DNA of 64,000 nucleotides from Dolichospermum sp. UHCC 0259 (lineage in GTDB: Bacteria; Cyanobacteriota; Cyanobacteriia; Cyanobacteriales; Nostocaceae), in NCBI RefSeq assembly GCF_009711935.1, contig NZ_VIKX01000213.1, positions 1-64,000 of the forward strand. The letters run 5' to 3'. Position numbers and translations under genes: made by a program. Under the pieces are notes generated by a model. The model made no database searches, was not told where the DNA came from, and was given only the letters and a program-made list of their open reading frames with translations. Numbering within the stretch: the first letter of the stretch is position 1; each line of letters starts with the position of its first letter. Shown in pieces: positions 39,335 to 46,737 of this stretch.

Positions 39335-39354
39335 CCCCCCAAGGGGGTTTTTTT
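39335..39354 (+). terminator. Terminator of the ctaCDE operon
   Basis: CCCCCC-AA-GGGGG followed by seven T, 45 bases after the ctaE stop. Confidence 0.75.
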
Positions 39355-39399
39355 GTTTGTACTGGTTATTATTCCTGCTAAATGCCAATTAGTCCAAAC

Positions 39400-39510
39400 T
39401 CAAGTTTCATATTCAGCGGTAGAAATAATCACCGCAATTTGTTTACCTGCTTGGGTAATTTAGATTTGTTCACCTTGTTCAACTTCCTAAATCATTTTGT
39501 TGAAGTTGAC
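39400..39510 (-). pseudogene. Decayed Phd/YefM-type antitoxin gene
   Basis: The minus strand reads VNFNKMI, stop, EVEQGEQI, stop, ITQAGKQIAVIISTAEYET, stop in one frame. This is the conserved core of prevent-host-death family antitoxins (EVEQGEQIxITQAGKxIAVI). Two in-frame stops (TAG and TAA) break it, and the N- and C-terminal parts are gone. No toxin gene remains beside it. It is a dead gene between ctaE and hemB. Confidence 0.65.
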
Positions 39511-39645
39511 GGGAATTTATTCAATTGAATATTGCATAAAACATAAAAATTATCCTGTACTTTATCCAAAATACCAAAAATCTCACGCCCAAACACAAAA
39601 ACTCTCTCCGTGCCTCTGCGCCTCTGCGTGAGATAATATCCTAAC

Positions 39646-40623
39646 TTACAACCACCGAACCGCATCCTTAGCATGGTAAGTCAAAATCAAATCAGCACCA
39701 GCCCGTTTAAAACCAGTCAAGGTTTCCATCACAACGCGTTGCTCATCAATCCAACCATTTAAAGCCGCAGCCTTCACCATTGCATATTCACCAGAGACAT
39801 TGTAAGCCGCCACAGGTAAATGAGTAGCTTCCTTAACGCGCCAGATAATATCCATATATGCTAAAGCTGGTTTAACCATCAGCATATCAGCACCTTCAGC
39901 AATATCCAACTCAATTTCTTTCAGTGCTTCCCTAGCGTTACCGGGGTCCATTTGGTAAGTGCGTCTATCCCCAAATTGTGGTGTTGAGTCCGCTGCATCT
40001 CTAAATGGCCCATAATAAGCCGAAGCATATTTAGCAGCATAGGACATAATGGGGATATCTTCAAATCCCGCTTCATCCAAACCTGCGCGAATTGCTTGCA
40101 CAAAACCATCCATCATCCCCGAAGGTGCGATAATATCTGCACCGGCTTGAGCTTGAGAAACTGCGGTTTTCTTTAATAATTCTAAAGTTGGGTCATTTAA
40201 AACCCTTCCAGTTAAATCACCAACTTGTAAATAACCACAATGTCCATGACTTGTATATTCACATAAACAAGTATCAGCCATGACAATTAAATCAGGGACG
40301 GCATTTTTAACTGCGGTTGCTGCTTTTTGAACAATACCACAATCATGCCATGCACCAGTAGCATCTATGTCTTTATCTGCCGGAATTCCAAATAAGATAA
40401 TTGCCGGAATTCCTAAGTCATAAACCTCTTTAGCTTCTTCAACAATCTTATCTACTGAAAGTTGATAAACACCGGGCATAGATTTAACTTCCTTGGCAAT
40501 ACCTTCTCCTGGTACAGCAAACAATGGATAAATCAAATCGTTAGTAGTTAAAACGGTTTCACGAACCATACGGCGTAATTGGGTATGGCTACGCAGACGG
40601 CGAGGGCGATGTATAGGAAACAT
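39646..40623 (-). CDS. hemB: Delta-aminolevulinic acid dehydratase (porphobilinogen synthase)
   Basis: HemB joins two 5-aminolevulinate molecules to porphobilinogen, on the path to haem, chlorophyll and bilins. The 325-residue protein has both Schiff-base lysine regions ([18 protein letters not shown] and [14 protein letters not shown]). The metal-site region [16 protein letters not shown] is present, with Cys residues of the zinc-binding type and further acidic residues. It is transcribed alone. A dispersed GCGCCTCTGCGTGAG repeat lies immediately after the stop at about 39610-39634. Confidence 0.98.
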   Translation of the reverse strand: MFPIHRPRRLRSHTQLRRMVRETVLTTNDLIYPLFAVPGEGIAKEVKSMPGVYQLSVDKIVEEAKEVYDLGIPAIILFGIPADKDIDATGAWHDCGIVQKAATAVKNAVPDLIVMADTCLCEYTSHGHCGYLQVGDLTGRVLNDPTLELLKKTAVSQAQAGADIIAPSGMMDGFVQAIRAGLDEAGFEDIPIMSYAAKYASAYYGPFRDAADSTPQFGDRRTYQMDPGNAREALKEIELDIAEGADMLMVKPALAYMDIIWRVKEATHLPVAAYNVSGEYAMVKAAALNGWIDEQRVVMETLTGFKRAGADLILTYHAKDAVRWL

Positions 40624-40626
40624 AAA

Positions 40627-40819
40627 TTTTGATCACTGATTTAACAGATTTAATGATTTCACGGAATAAAGGATTGTATTCGTAAATAAAGGAGTTTAAA
40701 TTCCTTTTTGATCACTGATTTGACGGATTGAAGGATTTCACGGATTAAGAGTTGTCTTTGTAGGTAAAGCAGGTTGAATTCTTTTCCAAGTATTCGTAAA
40801 TAAAGGAGGTTAAATTCCT
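40627..40819. repeat. 79-base imperfect tandem repeat upstream of hemB
   Basis: Two units start TTTTGATCACTGATTT at 40627 and 40706 and share GATTTCACGGA further in. A third partial copy of the unit's end (ATTCGTAAATAAAGGAG, then TTAAATTCCT) is at 40792-40818. The array overlaps the likely hemB promoter region. A 75-codon minus-strand frame here is made by the repeat and is not a gene. Confidence 0.7.
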
Positions 40820-41141
40820 GTTTAAATGCGAATAGTGTGCTGTAGATCAACTGTTTTTTGACTGAATGTAACAAAAAAGAATGCAATGGACACAGAATAA
40901 AGCGTCACAAAAGCAAGTTTCTAGCTTGCTCTATTCAGACAAACTACAAGCAGTGCTTTAACTGTCTTTTGCCCTACTGTTGATGAAGCTGTGGGGCAAT
41001 TTTATATTTTACAACTTGATAGACATTTGCTTATAACAAATTTGCAAAAAACAATCTTAAAAAATCATGCAATTAATTTTGGTAAGTTGTTTAATCACAA
41101 GTCTATGATTAATTAAATTACCATGTTTTCCCTGATTTGAT

Positions 41142-41501
41142 CTAAAGAACTCGAAAAATAAACGGATAACGGCAGGGTTGATTAGGATTGCTAAAAACAC
41201 CAATTAGCGCCCAAATTGTCAATCCCCAGTGGAGGATATAACCTAAACCTGCGAGTGGTAACAAGATGATTAGGGGTAAAACTAACCAACCAATCAGAAA
41301 AAACAATGCTCCCAGAATTGCTCCATATAACCAAACGTTAAAATGGAAATTTATAGATTCCTTGGCATTGTCTTTGACGACAGGATCATCTGATACAAAT
41401 AGTATGGCTATGGGTAATCCAATGGAGACAATGGTGGTGCTAAAAAAAATTGCTCCATGACACAATGCGGATAATAATTTACGTTTATCGCTGTCGTACA
41501 T
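41142..41501 (-). CDS. DUF4870 domain membrane protein
   Basis: The 119-residue protein has the DUF4870 pattern: CHGAIFFSTTIVSIGLPIAILF, then KDNAKESINFHFNVWLYG and WALIGVFSNPNQPCRYPF at the end. Three to four membrane helices are visible. Members are small membrane proteins of unknown function found in many bacteria. It lies 36 bases downstream of the Fur-family regulator gene on the same strand and may be co-transcribed with it. Confidence 0.9.
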   Translation of the reverse strand: MYDSDKRKLLSALCHGAIFFSTTIVSIGLPIAILFVSDDPVVKDNAKESINFHFNVWLYGAILGALFFLIGWLVLPLIILLPLAGLGYILHWGLTIWALIGVFSNPNQPCRYPFIFRVL

Positions 41502-41536
41502 TGTTTGCTCCCATTCAATTCTAGTTAATTATTATA

Positions 41537-41962
41537 TCAAATATGGGTGCGGCAGGCATCGCATATTCCCTCAACTGTCACTTCATACCGTTCTACTTTT
41601 AACCCCTGTCGCAGTTGACTAAGATCAATATTCGGGAAAGTATTCCAGTTGATATCTTCAATAGCACCACAGCAGTTACAGCGAAAATGATGATGGGGGG
41701 CAACGTTAGCATCATAACGGGAGATACCTTGTTCTAATAGCACTTCTCGCACTAAACCCGCCTCACGCAGCGCCTGGAGTGCCGCATATACGGTGGCTTG
41801 AGAAGAAGTGGGTGCTTCTTGATTTAAGTCCCTCAGAATTTGATCAACTGTCGGGTGATCTTCTCTTGCTAAGAGGTTAGCATAAACGCCAAATCTTTGG
41901 GGGGTGACTCGCAACCCTCTATTTTTCAGGGTTTTGATAATATCATTAGCTTTTTGCTGCAT
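41537..41962 (-). CDS. Fur-family repressor, PerR-like
   Basis: The 141-residue regulator has the winged-helix domain (LRVTPQRFGVYANLLARED, then SQATVYAALQALREAGLV). The metal-binding dimerisation domain has APHHHFRCNCCGAIEDI and two structural CxxC pairs (CNCC and CDAC). The His/Asp content near SRYDANVAPHHHF fits a PerR-type peroxide sensor better than a Fur iron sensor. It is divergent from a peroxiredoxin gene, the classic target of PerR. Heterocystous cyanobacteria carry three Fur paralogues; I do not assign which this is with certainty. Confidence 0.88.
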   Translation of the reverse strand: MQQKANDIIKTLKNRGLRVTPQRFGVYANLLAREDHPTVDQILRDLNQEAPTSSQATVYAALQALREAGLVREVLLEQGISRYDANVAPHHHFRCNCCGAIEDINWNTFPNIDLSQLRQGLKVERYEVTVEGICDACRTHI

Positions 41963-42043
41963 AGGATTTACTTAGCTATATAAAGATATAAACTCCTATT
42001 ATAACTTTTCCTTTTTAAGAACTAAGCTTTTTTAAAAAATACA

Positions 42044-42064
42044 TTATAAAATAAGTATTTATAA
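42044..42064. promoter_or_regulatory. Candidate PerR/Fur operator
   Basis: TTATAAA-ATAAGTA-TTTATAA is a perfect seven-base inverted repeat with a seven-base spacer, in the shared control region of the repressor and peroxiredoxin genes. It resembles the TTATAA...TTATAA type of PerR box. A further TATTATAAC lies at about 41996-42004. Confidence 0.5.
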
Positions 42065-42176
42065 CTATTGACTAATTCCTAAATCAGAATTATTCTGAGT
42101 TACAAGATGAGCTACTGATGCTCTAAGCAGAAGCAGCAACACGAGTTAAAATCTTCCATCTAAAAAAGAGGTATTT

Positions 42177-42749
42177 ATGACTGCTATTACTCACGTTCCA
42201 AATGTAGTATTCAAGACTCGTGTGCGGGATGAATCTATAGGTGGACCCAATCCTTACACTTGGAAAGACCTAACCACACAAGAAATTTTTGCTGGTAAGA
42301 AAGTAGTATTATTTGCTCTCCCAGGCGCTTTTACTCCTACCTGTTCTTCTACACATTTGCCTCGCTATGAAGAACTCTTTGAAGAATTTAAAGCGCAAGG
42401 TGTTGATCAAATCATTTGTTTGTCAGTTAATGACGCATTTGTAATGTTCCAATGGGGCAAACAACAAGGTGCTAAAAATGTCTTCTTGTTACCAGATGGT
42501 AGTGGAGAATTTAGCCGCAAAATGGGAATGTTAGTTGATAAATCTAACATCGGTTTTGGAATGCGTTCTTGGCGTTATGCAATGGTTGTCAATAACGGCG
42601 AAATTGAAAAAATGTTCATTGAACCTGGTTTTGCAGATAACTATGGTGATGACCCCTTTGAAGTATCTGATGCGGATACTGTTCTTGCTTACCTCAAAGG
42701 TGTAGAACGTTCTGCTGCTGTTGCACCTCGTTTAGCATTTGTTGGTTAA
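42177..42749 (+). CDS. Peroxiredoxin (PRX5 / type II family)
   Basis: A thiol peroxidase that reduces hydrogen peroxide and alkyl hydroperoxides. The 190-residue protein has the peroxidatic Cys56 in [19 protein letters not shown] and the second family motif [19 protein letters not shown]. It also has [19 protein letters not shown] with the conserved Arg. The start follows AAAAGAGG. It is divergent from a PerR-like repressor with an inverted repeat between them, so peroxide induction is likely. A strong terminator follows. Confidence 0.95.
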   Translation: MTAITHVPNVVFKTRVRDESIGGPNPYTWKDLTTQEIFAGKKVVLFALPGAFTPTCSSTHLPRYEELFEEFKAQGVDQIICLSVNDAFVMFQWGKQQGAKNVFLLPDGSGEFSRKMGMLVDKSNIGFGMRSWRYAMVVNNGEIEKMFIEPGFADNYGDDPFEVSDADTVLAYLKGVERSAAVAPRLAFVG

Positions 42750-42813
42750 TTACTAAAGCTAGAAAGAAATTTCAACCTTTTGACAGAGGTTGATAGTTTT
42801 TAATTCATCTAAG

Positions 42814-42853
42814 GCAAGGGAAGTTACTTTTAGGAAACTTCCTTTGCTTTTTT
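42814..42853 (+). terminator. Terminator of the peroxiredoxin gene
   Basis: GCAAGGGAAGTT pairs with AACTTCCTTTGC (42814-42825 with 42836-42847), followed by six T. It separates the peroxiredoxin from the peptide cluster that begins at 43001. Confidence 0.88.
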
Positions 42854-43000
42854 GTTTACATAGACAAAATACCCTTGTTTGGGTCTAATAAATTAGTTTC
42901 AAATCATTTATTTTGTCAGATACTATTCCAAAATATAAGAGCAGGATAAATTTTTAGCCTGATTCCATGCAAATGGAGTATTCAAGGAGGTGAATGAATA

Positions 43001-43246
43001 GTGAAAATTACAATTTCTGAATTAAAACTGAGGATTTCAGAACCGATTCTGGATGAACTAACACCTTGGGAAATGAAGACTCTTAAAGGTGGTTACACGA
43101 TGAGAAAAGACAGAATAAATCCGCCAATAACCACTAATACAACTGATCTTTCAACACTATTAAAGGAACTAGACAGTAGTATGGAACAGTGGAAAATCAG
43201 TCTCAAGGATACAACAGATAGTTTGATAAACAGGCTTGATTTTTAA
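43001..43246 (+). CDS. RiPP precursor peptide 1 (double-glycine leader, cysteine-free core)
   Basis: An 81-residue peptide starting at GTG with AAGGAGG about ten bases upstream. The leader starts KITISELKL, like the two other precursors, and ends ELTPWEMKTLKGG, a double-glycine site at residues 30-31. The predicted core (about 50 residues) begins YTMRKDRINPP and is rich in Thr and Ser (TTNTTDLST, DTTDSL) but has no Cys. It is unlike the cores of peptides 2 and 3, so it may be a distinct product or a partner. The leader type is that of peptides exported by C39-peptidase transporters. The whole assignment as a precursor is inference from leader, size and neighbours. Confidence 0.65.
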   Translation: MKITISELKLRISEPILDELTPWEMKTLKGGYTMRKDRINPPITTNTTDLSTLLKELDSSMEQWKISLKDTTDSLINRLDF

Positions 43247-43335
43247 TATCTGCTGTGAAAAAATTCAATATTTTCCTGATTTTCGTGTGTTTTCAGATTT
43301 AGTAACCTGAAGATGCACGATTTCTTATTTGGTAG

Positions 43336-43356
43336 GGGTTTAGCTCCGCTAAACCC
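43336..43356. repeat. Inverted repeat GGGTTTAGC/GCTAAACCC
   Basis: A perfect nine-pair stem with a three-base loop (TCC), in the gap between precursor genes 1 and 2. It is of a type that occurs widely as a dispersed cyanobacterial palindrome. Confidence 0.7.
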
Positions 43357-43401
43357 TCGAAATTGCATCGTTTTCGGCTTTGGGAATAACTTATGGAGTA
43401 A

Positions 43402-43456
43402 GGTGCGTCAGATAAAGGAAATCTATTGTTTACCAAATTATCGGGTCTGACGCACC
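43402..43456. mobile_element. MITE-like element with GGTGCGTCAGA terminal inverted repeats
   Basis: A 55-base sequence begins GGTGCGTCAGA and ends TCTGACGCACC, perfectly inverted over 11 bases. It has no coding capacity. It lies between precursor genes 1 and 2. Confidence 0.7.
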
Positions 43457-43675
43457 CTACAAGAGATAAAATCCACATTTCATATTTATGAATCTTTGTC
43501 AATTCGTAAGCTTTATAAAAGACAGAATTTAGATATTTGTGTCTTTTTTACTGGGTTCAAATCCTTGATTTTTCTGTTTCTGATGAATAAAAATAGTTGT
43601 AACGGTTAAGGAAACACCAACTTAACCAATTCACAAATTCCCACTTACAAAAGACAAGTTTTCTTGGAGGAAATT

Positions 43676-43927
43676 ATGGCAAGTATTACTCTTTCTCAAT
43701 TAAATGTAACTGGTTCTGAATTATTTCAAGATTCCGAAAGCTATCTTAATGATTTGAATGATGCAGCTTCTGTATCAATCAATGGTGGTGGTAGCGGTTT
43801 TAGCGATTTTGGTGTTTATGGCGATTTTGGTGTTAAATACTTGGAATTCTTAGTTGATGGATATGCGATCGCTAGTATTAAGCATATTGCTAAATCCTTC
43901 AGTGGTGATTCCTACCGCGGCTACTAA
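43676..43927 (+). CDS. RiPP precursor peptide 2 (double-glycine leader, cysteine-free core)
   Basis: An 83-residue peptide with a strong GGAGG site at 43666-43670. The leader begins MASITLSQLNV and ends with ASVSINGG (Gly37-Gly38). The core of about 45 residues is Gly/Ser-rich at first (GSGFSDFGVYGDFGV) and then helical and hydrophobic (KYLEFLVDGYAIASIKHIAK). It has no Cys. The helical part aligns with the core of peptide 3: GVKxLEFxVxxYAIxxI. The longer reading from TTG at 43664 runs through the ribosome binding site and is not preferred. Ser and Tyr residues are candidate modification sites. Confidence 0.75.
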   Translation: MASITLSQLNVTGSELFQDSESYLNDLNDAASVSINGGGSGFSDFGVYGDFGVKYLEFLVDGYAIASIKHIAKSFSGDSYRGY

Positions 43928-43986
43928 TTACTTGGCTTTGTAGTTGACTACAAAGCCCCATACAACAATCCAGGGTGAAAAGTAAA

Positions 43987-44018
43987 AACCAATCTATGTT
44001 ATTAACATCAGATTGGTT
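43987..44018 (+). promoter_or_regulatory. Strong hairpin between precursor genes 2 and 3
   Basis: AACCAATCTATGTT pairs with AACATcAGATTGGTT (14 pairs, one bulged base) around an ATT loop. An outer ATCCAGG/CCTGGAT pair (about 43968 and 44027) can extend it. There is no T-run, so it is more likely an RNA-processing or stabilising element than a terminator. It could set the ratio of precursor mRNA to the downstream enzymes. Confidence 0.6.
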
Positions 44019-44119
44019 ACTAATAATCCTGGATAGTTAATAAAATTGGAGCTGATATTCAGACTGGTGGGGTACATAAATTTACAGACATAAAAATTTA
44101 GTTTTTGTAGAGGGAAGAA

Positions 44120-44329
44120 ATGGCTAATGTGACAATTTCTGATCTACATAATGCTCATGAAAAGAAGTTTATTATCAATCTAGATGATATGGATTCTATA
44201 TCTATCTTTGGTGGTGAATATAATGATGTTCATCAAATACTTAATTATGGTGTAAAAGCGTTGGAATTTGTCGTGGCTATCTATGCTATAGATACTATCT
44301 CATTATTAACAAGGGCATTTAAAAAATAA
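44120..44329 (+). CDS. RiPP precursor peptide 3 (double-glycine leader, cysteine-free core)
   Basis: A 69-residue peptide preceded by AGAGGGAAG. The leader starts MANVTISDLHN and ends DDMDSISIFGG (Gly31-Gly32). The core of 37 residues, beginning EYNDVHQILNYGVKALEF and ending LLTRAFKK, is amphipathic and cysteine-free. It shares GVKxLEFxVxxYAIxxI with precursor 2. The modifying-enzyme genes start 67 bases downstream. It could be a bacteriocin-like membrane-active peptide. Ser28 lies in the leader, while Thr59, Ser61 and Thr64 are the hydroxyl residues in the core. Confidence 0.78.
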   Translation: MANVTISDLHNAHEKKFIINLDDMDSISIFGGEYNDVHQILNYGVKALEFVVAIYAIDTISLLTRAFKK

Positions 44330-44396
44330 ATAATTTTTCATTTATTACGTTAATTATTTACCTAAATCTAGAAATTGACTAAACAATAGGGATTTA

Positions 44397-45587
44397 TTGC
44401 ACATATTACTATCATTTGAAATCATGCCATTTTTCATAAGTTCTAGTAATGTTTTCAACTACCTGATTGAAAACAAAATTTGTCAGCCAGAAGAGCAGTC
44501 ATTAAGTAAAATAGAACTTAAATCTGCTAAAAACTTTAATTTATTAATTAGTTTATCAGATGGTAGTCAACTCCTAGTAAAACAAGAGCGTTATGATCGA
44601 AATGGCAAAACTTTAGGTGAATTTATAGATGAGTGGAAAGTTCATGATTTTTGCCAAAAATTCCCAGAAATAAGTCATTTACGAGTATCTTTATCAGAAG
44701 CCATTCATTTTGATTTAGAAAACTCCATCATTGTCTTTAACTATCTTAATGAATATCAAGATTTAGCCGAATTTTACGCCAAAAATCAGGAATTTTCTGC
44801 GGAAATTGCTCAATCAGTTGGTACGACTATTGCAGCTATTCATAGCCTGACAATAAACAACCAAAGCTACCAAAATTTCTTGGGAAATTCTCTAAAATTT
44901 CAAAATATTACCAAAGGATTAGATAGAATTACACCACAAATATTTGGTCAACTTCCGGCTGATGGTTTAAAGTTTTTTGCTCTCTATCAACGTTACGATA
45001 ATTTAGGAAAAGCAATTGCACAATTAAATCAGGTTTTTACTCCCTCTTGTCTTACTCATAATGATCTCAAACTCAATAATATCCTTTTATCTTTGAACTG
45101 GGAAACAGAAATTGAAGAGAAATTACCTGGAAATAAAAATATCGTCCGACTAATTGATTGGGAAAGAGGTAATTGGGGAGATCCTGCTAATGATTTGGGA
45201 ACCATAATCGCTAGTTATCTGCAAATTTGGTTGTATAGCATAGTCTCTAGTAAAACTATACCAATTGAGGAATGTTTGCGTTTAGCTGCTATTCCCCTAT
45301 CAATGATTCAACCTTCTTTATCAACATTAGTTACGGCTTATTTAACTACTTTTCCAGAAATTTTAGAACTGCGTCCAGATTTTTTGGAATTAGTGATGCA
45401 GTTTAGCGGTTTAGCTTTAATTAGAGCTATTCAAGCTAGACTTCAACATGAAAAAACTTTTGATAATTCAGGTATTTGTATTCTCCAAGTTGCTAAGAGT
45501 TTATTATGTCGTCCTCAAGCATCTATTCCTACAATTTTGGGAATGGAATTGTCAACAATAACTGCTAAAAATTTATCTCTTGTTTAG
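44397..45587 (+). CDS. APH-fold phosphotransferase of the RiPP cluster
   Basis: The 396-residue protein has the aminoglycoside phosphotransferase/protein-kinase-like fold. An N-lobe Lys sits in SQLLVKQER, the catalytic loop is LTHNDLKLNNILL (Asp and Asn conserved) and the metal-binding Asp lies in VRLIDWERGNWGDPANDLG. In class V lanthipeptide and thioamitide pathways a kinase of this fold phosphorylates Ser/Thr of the precursor. The next gene encodes its usual HopA1 partner, 15 bases downstream. The TTG at 44397 has AGGGA near it; an ATG at 44424 has no ribosome binding site, so the true start is uncertain. The role in modifying precursors 1-3 is inferred from position. Confidence 0.82.
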   Translation: MHILLSFEIMPFFISSSNVFNYLIENKICQPEEQSLSKIELKSAKNFNLLISLSDGSQLLVKQERYDRNGKTLGEFIDEWKVHDFCQKFPEISHLRVSLSEAIHFDLENSIIVFNYLNEYQDLAEFYAKNQEFSAEIAQSVGTTIAAIHSLTINNQSYQNFLGNSLKFQNITKGLDRITPQIFGQLPADGLKFFALYQRYDNLGKAIAQLNQVFTPSCLTHNDLKLNNILLSLNWETEIEEKLPGNKNIVRLIDWERGNWGDPANDLGTIIASYLQIWLYSIVSSKTIPIEECLRLAAIPLSMIQPSLSTLVTAYLTTFPEILELRPDFLELVMQFSGLALIRAIQARLQHEKTFDNSGICILQVAKSLLCRPQASIPTILGMELSTITAKNLSLV

Positions 45588-45602
45588 AGAAGGAAAGTTT
45601 AT

Positions 45603-46685
45603 ATGCAAGTATTAGATTCTGTTTATAGTCAACTTTTTCACCTTCCGAAAGAATTACAAACAGCACTGCAAAATATTGTTGATTATTTGGAAATTGAGTC
45701 ATTTTATGCTATTAAGCATCCAGATTACAAATTATTAGAATTGCCAGAATCATTAATCGCTCGGTTTAAGAATTTATCCTTAGATATTCAAACAAAACAT
45801 TTGAGTATCCAATTGCGTAATTTTCTTTATAGTGCTTACTACAATGGTTCTTGGGATAACTCCCCTAGTGCTGATACTCAAATAAATAATCTTAGTAATA
45901 ATAGCTTGTTTGGCATGGATTTGGAATTTTATGAAAGACTACATACAAGTAATACAGGTGGAGGTTATTGGAGTAATAATTGGTTGGTAGTTGAGGAAGA
46001 AGAAGATAGTTGTTTAGCAATACAAAAAAATGGTTTAACTTTGCATATTGAGCGGGATTTATATTTATCAGAAATTGATAAATCAGCTAATGTTGGGAAT
46101 TTAGTGGCAATTAAAATGCCTAAAAATCTAGTTCAGAATGGATTCTATATGGCAGTATCTAATTTAGGTACTCAAGACAATCAAGATATTGTCAGAATCT
46201 ACTTTAATGTATCCTCAGAAGGAGCAGTATCGGTGATGGAGAATGTGACTAGAGAATTCAATAATATGCAAGTTGCTTTCTCTTTTAAAGCTCTCTATAG
46301 TCCTGATCAATATAGACGTTATGATTCAGCAGTGCTTTATTTTAATAAACATGAATATCAAACTATTTACCCGATTTTACAAAAGATATATTTAGAAAAT
46401 CAAGATAGCTTTTCTCAACAAGTACCTTTGTTTACAAAGCAACTAGCACCGGGGTTAGGTTGTGCTGAAGAACCAACCAATAAACTGGCAGAAAAAGAAA
46501 GTTTTGGCACTAATCGTTGTCAAATGATTGCTAATGGTTTGATTGCTGCTTGGCAAGCGGGTAATAATCATCCTGAAAGTCGCATGACAGCTATTTTTGA
46601 ACAATTTGCATTGCACAAAATTAATCTACAATATCCTTATCTTAATGCTTATTCAGAGGATATTTATACGACCTTAAGTAGATAA
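45603..46685 (+). CDS. HopA1-family protein of the RiPP cluster
   Basis: The 360-residue protein has features of the T3SS-effector HopA1 family: LYSAYYNGSWDN near 79-90, the central GGGYWSNNWLVVEEE, and the C-terminal PLFTKQLAPGLGCAEEP with ESFGTNRCQMIANGL. In class V lanthipeptide clusters (lexapeptide, pristinin and cacaoidin types) a HopA1-domain protein works with an APH-like kinase to dehydrate Ser/Thr by phosphorylation and elimination. Here the two genes form a tight pair with AGAGAAGG as ribosome binding site. A pathogenic effector role is unlikely in this setting. A palindromic terminator follows the stop. Confidence 0.85.
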   Translation: MQVLDSVYSQLFHLPKELQTALQNIVDYLEIESFYAIKHPDYKLLELPESLIARFKNLSLDIQTKHLSIQLRNFLYSAYYNGSWDNSPSADTQINNLSNNSLFGMDLEFYERLHTSNTGGGYWSNNWLVVEEEEDSCLAIQKNGLTLHIERDLYLSEIDKSANVGNLVAIKMPKNLVQNGFYMAVSNLGTQDNQDIVRIYFNVSSEGAVSVMENVTREFNNMQVAFSFKALYSPDQYRRYDSAVLYFNKHEYQTIYPILQKIYLENQDSFSQQVPLFTKQLAPGLGCAEEPTNKLAEKESFGTNRCQMIANGLIAAWQAGNNHPESRMTAIFEQFALHKINLQYPYLNAYSEDIYTTLSR

Positions 46686-46690
46686 TAACA

Positions 46691-46723
46691 AGATCCCCGA
46701 CTTCTTTAAGAAGTCGGGGATCT
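46691..46723. terminator. Palindromic bidirectional terminator, GATCCCCGACTTCTT family
   Basis: AGATCCCCGACTTCTT-T-AAGAAGTCGGGGATCT, a perfect 16-pair palindrome, lies between convergent HopA1 and isomerase genes. It is followed by AACTTTTTTC on the plus strand. Confidence 0.85.
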
Positions 46724-46737
46724 AACTTTTTTCAATT

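Noticed and set aside
39254..39463. A plus-strand 69-codon frame overlapping the ctaE end
   Set aside because: It runs through the ctaE terminator and overlaps the antitoxin remnant, whose reading on the minus strand is clearly protein-like.
40659..40886. A 75-codon minus-strand frame before hemB
   Set aside because: Its internal repeats (EFNLLYLR and similar) come directly from the 79-base DNA repeat.
43550..43575. A tRNA T-loop-like GGTTCAAATCC between precursor genes
   Set aside because: The flanking bases cannot form the T-stem, acceptor stem or anticodon arm, so it is not a tRNA gene.
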